Shown here one piece after another: positions 57,158 through 59,691 of a stretch of DNA of 59,691 nt. Both the position numbers and the translations under genes were made by a program. Origin of the DNA: Verrucomicrobiota bacterium (GTDB taxonomy: Bacteria; Verrucomicrobiota; Verrucomicrobiia; JADLBR01); the NCBI GenBank assembly GCA_029560585.1, contig JAKQKQ010000216.1:1-59691 (forward strand), in the 5' to 3' direction. Below the pieces are notes generated by a model. That model saw only the letters and a list, made by a program, of their open reading frames with translations. It had not been told where the DNA came from and did not search any database. Position 1 is the first letter of the stretch; each line of letters begins with the position of its first letter.

Positions 57158-58384
57158 TCATCGGAGGACAGAGAGCCAGAGGATGGCGACGGCGAGCGTG
57201 GCGAGGGTAATGGGCACACCCGCGCGCAGATAGGCCACGAAGCCGAGGCGGACTCCGCGGGCGCGGGCGATTTCGGCGACGATGAGGTTGGCCACGGAAC
57301 CGAGGAGCGTGAGGTTGCCGGCGAGCGTGGTCGCCGCGGCGAGGGCCAGCCACGCGGATCTGGGATCGGGCAGCGCGAGGATCAAATGCCGGAAGAGCAT
57401 GACCGCGGGCACGTTTGAAACGACATTGCTCAAAACGACCGCCACGGCACAGAAAGCCGGAAGGCCGCCCTCGACCCATGGCTTGGAGAAGGCAAAGAGG
57501 CGATCGGACAGACCCTTGACCTGCAGCGAACCCGTCACGACAAATAGCGACGCGAAGAAAACAAGCAGCGACCAGTCGATCTCGCGGAATACCCGGGCCG
57601 GCTTGAGGCGGCGCGTGACCAGCAGGACGGCGGCCGCGCCGAGGGCGGACATGGCGATGGGCGCACCCGCGAGAAAGGCCACCAGCATCGCGCCCGCGGC
57701 CAGGAGACTCTTGCGCAGCAGGGGGCGGTAGTGGCGGTCGGGGATTGGAAAACTTGTGTCCAGCGGCCCCGCCGCGAACTCCTGGCGGTGCAGTGCCACG
57801 ATGATCAGCCACGCAAGCCCCAGGCCCAGGATGGCGACCGGCGCCAGCGCCAGCGTGAAGTGTGCGAACGGGATGCCAGAGGCCATGCCCACGATCATGT
57901 TCTGAGGGTTGCCGGTGATCGTCGCGACCGAGCCGATGTTCGCCGCGCACACCAGGCCGATCAGGTATGGCACGGGATTGCGGCGCATGGCCAGGGTCAT
58001 GTCGAGGACCAGCGGCGTGAACATCAGCACGATCGTGTCGTTTAGAAAAAGCGCAGATAGGACGCCGGCGCAGAAAACGATCAGTGCCAGCAGTCGCCTC
58101 GGCGTCTTGGCGTGGCGCGCGACCCAGGAGCCTACGAGATGGAAGAAGCCCGACAGCCGGAAGTTCGCGTTGATCACCATCATCGCGAACAGCAGCGCGA
58201 TCGTGTCCCAGTCAATCAGCCGCCAGGCGTCCTCCCTCCGGACGGCACCGCCCAGCAGCAGCACGACGGCGCCCACGAACGCGATCGTGGCGCGGTTCAT
58301 CCGCAGGGCCGGGTAGCGGCCCAGGGCGACGCCAATGAGAGTGGCCAGGACCACTCCGGCGCAGAAGACGGTCTCCGCGGTCAA
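57158..58384 (-). CDS. ArsB/NhaD (SLC13-like) anion or sodium symporter
   Basis: 408 residues, about eleven transmembrane helices. The duplicated ion-transporter motifs are visible: FLNDTIVLMFTPLVLDM and ANIGSVATITGNPQNMIVGMASG in repeat 1, VVLSNVVSNVPAVMLFRHLI and AATTLAGNLTLLGSVANLIVAEIARARG in repeat 2. These match the ArsB/NhaD/CitMHS superfamily (YbiR-like). Next to a sulfatase, it may export or import sulfate or an organic anion, but the substrate cannot be told from sequence. 51 bp separate it from the sulfatase start on the same strand, so they may be co-transcribed. Confidence 0.87.
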   Translation of the reverse strand: MTAETVFCAGVVLATLIGVALGRYPALRMNRATIAFVGAVVLLLGGAVRREDAWRLIDWDTIALLFAMMVINANFRLSGFFHLVGSWVARHAKTPRRLLALIVFCAGVLSALFLNDTIVLMFTPLVLDMTLAMRRNPVPYLIGLVCAANIGSVATITGNPQNMIVGMASGIPFAHFTLALAPVAILGLGLAWLIIVALHRQEFAAGPLDTSFPIPDRHYRPLLRKSLLAAGAMLVAFLAGAPIAMSALGAAAVLLVTRRLKPARVFREIDWSLLVFFASLFVVTGSLQVKGLSDRLFAFSKPWVEGGLPAFCAVAVVLSNVVSNVPAVMLFRHLILALPDPRSAWLALAAATTLAGNLTLLGSVANLIVAEIARARGVRLGFVAYLRAGVPITLATLAVAILWLSVLR

Positions 58385-58541
58385 GAGCGCATATTGAAGA
58401 CGCGCCTCCGCCGGAATGGAAGCGCGGGTTCAGCGTGACGACCGTGGCCGATCTCAGGCCATCGCCAACCCAGATCATGGAAGCGCCGGATGGCGCGGAC
58501 CGGAAAACCCCAGGGCTCTCACCGAGCGCGCGCACGCGCAC

Positions 58542-58576
58542 GGGAGGGACGCCGTCCCCGGCGTCCGCGTCCCACC
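58542..58576 (+). repeat. Lone GGGAGGGACGCC/GGCGTCC palindrome
   Basis: GGGAGGGACGCC-GTCC-CCGGCGTCCGCG, the same form as the copy at 6809. Text resembling CGGCCCGCGAGGC follows further on (near 58622), so a diverged outer element may extend to about 58640. Confidence 0.7.
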
Positions 58577-58969
58577 GGGGGTCAAACCTGTCCTTTAGGG
58601 CGGCCGGCCCGCGCCGCCATCCCGGCCCGCGAGGCCCCGGCTCCCGGCCACGGCGTCGCGGCCCGGCGTTGCCCACCCCAGAGATCACGGGCGCACAGGG
58701 GCCAAAATACTCGAATTCGCAGCCCTTTCCCACCCCAGCTATCAACCCGGCGCCCAGGGCCCATAACCGCATCCCCCCTTAGCACTTGAACCACCCCCCG
58801 ACTTCGGCAACATTCTACCCAACGGGATCGGTGAATATTTCACCAACAGAGCGTCTTCTTGGTCAGGCGCACCCCTCGCGCCCCCACCAACCGCCGTGCC
58901 CACGTCGGTACCTCCCGTCTCCCCGCATCCCGTCGCACCACGCCTCGTTCCCCGGCCGACACCCGTTCC

Positions 58970-58998
58970 TTCCCGAATCCATTGCACACCCGTATAAT
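58970..58998 (+). promoter_or_regulatory. Candidate promoter with perfect TATAAT
   Basis: TTCCCG (58970-58975), 17-bp spacer, TATAAT (58993-58998). It points toward the small membrane protein at 59134 and would give a leader of about 130 nt that includes the tandem repeats. Confidence 0.4.
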
Positions 58999-59038
58999 AC
59001 GATACACCCCAGCCGCTGTCAAGGCCCCCGAACAGCGT

Positions 59039-59100
59039 GTCCGCTTTGCCCCCCAAAACAGACAAATGGGTCCGCTTTCCCCCGCAAAACAGACAAATGG
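59039..59100 (+). repeat. Two tandem 31-bp direct repeats
   Basis: Each unit runs GTCCGCTTT...AAAACAGACAAATGG; units 59039-59069 and 59070-59100 differ at two positions. They lie between the TATAAT promoter and the small membrane protein gene. Confidence 0.85.
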
Positions 59101-59133
59101 GGAACCTAAACATCGTTCGCAAATCAAAAGCAT

Positions 59134-59391
59134 ATGACGATAAATGCCCGGGACCTGAAGGCCACGTCCTTGCTTGCTTGCGCGTTGGCGCTCGTTTCAC
59201 AAATCATCCTCACATTTCGGCTTGTCCCCAACCGCGTAGAACAAGCGTCAGGATTTGTGTGGATTCTCTCCTTGGTGATGACCTTCGTCTCGGGCGGACT
59301 GCTGCTAGGTCATTCCCGCGCTGCGGGTATCATCACTCTGGCCTTCGGATTACTCCTCATCTTGTGTGGTCTGTTCACCCCTGCATCGTGA
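59134..59391 (+). CDS. Small membrane protein of unknown function
   Basis: 85 residues with three hydrophobic segments (about 11-28, 40-57 and 64-81: LLACALALVSQIIL, FVWILSLVMTFVSGGLLLG, GIITLAFGLLLILCGL). No family recognised. The start has no obvious ribosome-binding site. It lies in a low-density, repeat-bearing accessory region just before an immunity-protein-like gene. Confidence 0.55.
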   Translation: MTINARDLKATSLLACALALVSQIILTFRLVPNRVEQASGFVWILSLVMTFVSGGLLLGHSRAAGIITLAFGLLLILCGLFTPAS

Positions 59392-59562
59392 GATCGAACA
59401 GCCATTTGAAAGCGCATGAGAACCAACTTATGAATGCGAACCACGCGCTGGACCGAACCGCCAGCAAAGCTCTCGTTTCAGGCGGACATGAGAGGATGTT
59501 TCCGGCCGAGAGAGTTTGGATATATCGTCAGGCGGTCGGTCACCGCGAGCGTTGGCGGAATT

Positions 59563-59691
59563 ATGAAGGTCCTATATCCCACCCCTGAGGCCGTGACGGT
59601 GTGGGTCGGCTCCTTCACATCTGAGGGCCAGTTCGATTATTGCATCGACCGGATCATTGCTCCCCGCCTGAAGCTTCCTGTCGAGATGAGC
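59563..59691 (+). CDS. Imm22/DUF4284-like immunity protein, truncated by window end
   Basis: The last 43 codons of the window are open and in frame: MKVLYPTPEAVTVWVGSFTS, then EGQFDYCIDR and so on. The V(T/S)VW(V/I)G-x-F-x-S-x2-(Q/E)(F/L)-x2-Y pattern is the usual start of Imm22/DUF4284 immunity proteins, which neutralise contact-dependent or secreted toxins. The fragment is too short for certainty, and the matching toxin, if any, would lie beyond the window. Confidence 0.5.
   Translation, partial: MKVLYPTPEAVTVWVGSFTSEGQFDYCIDRIIAPRLKLPVEMS

Larger units (their letters stand above)
58385..59133. other. Intergenic region with palindrome, promoter and tandem repeat
   Basis: No gene is supported. 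It contains the lone palindrome at 58542-58570, a perfect TATAAT at 58993-58998, and two 31-bp direct repeats at 59039-59100. The 58600-58960 part is C-rich and shows nothing recognisable. Confidence 0.55.

Noticed and set aside
55613-57418. 601-residue plus-strand frame opposite the sulfatase
   Set aside because: Antisense shadow; the minus strand has the CSPSR sulfatase signature and signal peptide.
57158-58384. Arsenite efflux pump arsB
   Set aside because: The superfamily fits, but there is no arsR, arsC or arsA nearby and the neighbours are sulfatase and esterase genes; a specific arsenic role is not supported.

Overview
This is a GC-rich bacterial chromosomal window with long, widely spaced secreted proteins, several CxPxR sulfatases, a sialate O-acetylesterase, PQQ-type beta-propellers, a DUF6807/PmoA-like protein and a high load of short dispersed repeats between genes. 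That mix suggests a polysaccharide-degrading member of the PVC group (Lentisphaerota, Verrucomicrobiota or Planctomycetota) or a neighbouring lineage such as Hydrogenedentota or Sumerlaeota. There is no rRNA or ribosomal-protein gene here to settle it.

Layout. 0.5-4.6 kb: a two-gene flavin/iron-sulfur oxidoreductase operon, in which a NuoE-NuoF fusion is coupled to a GltD-like protein lacking its NAD(P)H-binding insert. 5-10.9 kb: SOUL heme-binding protein, a secreted NGN-repeat propeller and a 1155-residue secreted LamG/beta-helix protein. 11.2-12.5 kb: tag (3-methyladenine glycosylase I) and a WG-repeat lipoprotein. 13.2-14.9 kb: sulfatase. 15.5-20.9 kb: an unknown secreted protein, then creD, creB and creC homologues. 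20.9-25.9 kb: DUF3999 and DUF2339 envelope proteins, convergent on creC. 26.1 kb: tRNA-Glu(UUC). 26.3-36.0 kb: ten genes that look like a pathway for an acylated amino sugar (BKACE, FemAB/GNAT-like, FdtA-like ketoisomerase, DegT aminotransferase, glycosyltransferase, two NeuD-type acyltransferase paralogues, PaaK-like ligase, a third left-handed beta-helix acyltransferase, ATP-grasp). 36-38.4 kb: holA, a HIT protein and a pseudopilin-like membrane protein. 38.4-42.8 kb: a minus-strand sugar-catabolic operon (XRE-cupin regulator, GH88-like hydrolase, cupin, Gfo/Idh/MocA oxidoreductase, SDR) with a palindromic operator over its promoter. 43.4-58.4 kb: secreted degradation and carbohydrate-handling proteins and an ArsB/NhaD-type transporter. 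59.1 kb to the end: a small membrane protein and the start of an Imm22/DUF4284-like gene cut by the window edge.

Between genes there is a layered repeat system. A GGGAGGG...CCCTCCC-bounded element carrying a GGACGCC/GGCGTCC palindrome occurs empty (18.61 and 51.19 kb), as lone palindromes (6.81 and 58.54 kb), or split by a 183-184 bp insertion with terminal inverted repeats GAGnnTGTCTCAA (4.65, 15.10, 43.07 and 48.28 kb). Each insertion carries three abutting 17-nt mini-hairpins. A further insertion with the same ends but a different interior lies at 10.88 kb.

Several genes have TTGnnn-N16-18-TAnnnT-like promoters 5-10 nt before the start codon, which suggests leaderless transcripts. The most interesting candidate systems are the 26-36 kb acyl-amino-sugar locus, the creD locus with its unknown secreted partner, and the nested repeat element. 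All functional calls come from motif reading without database searches.
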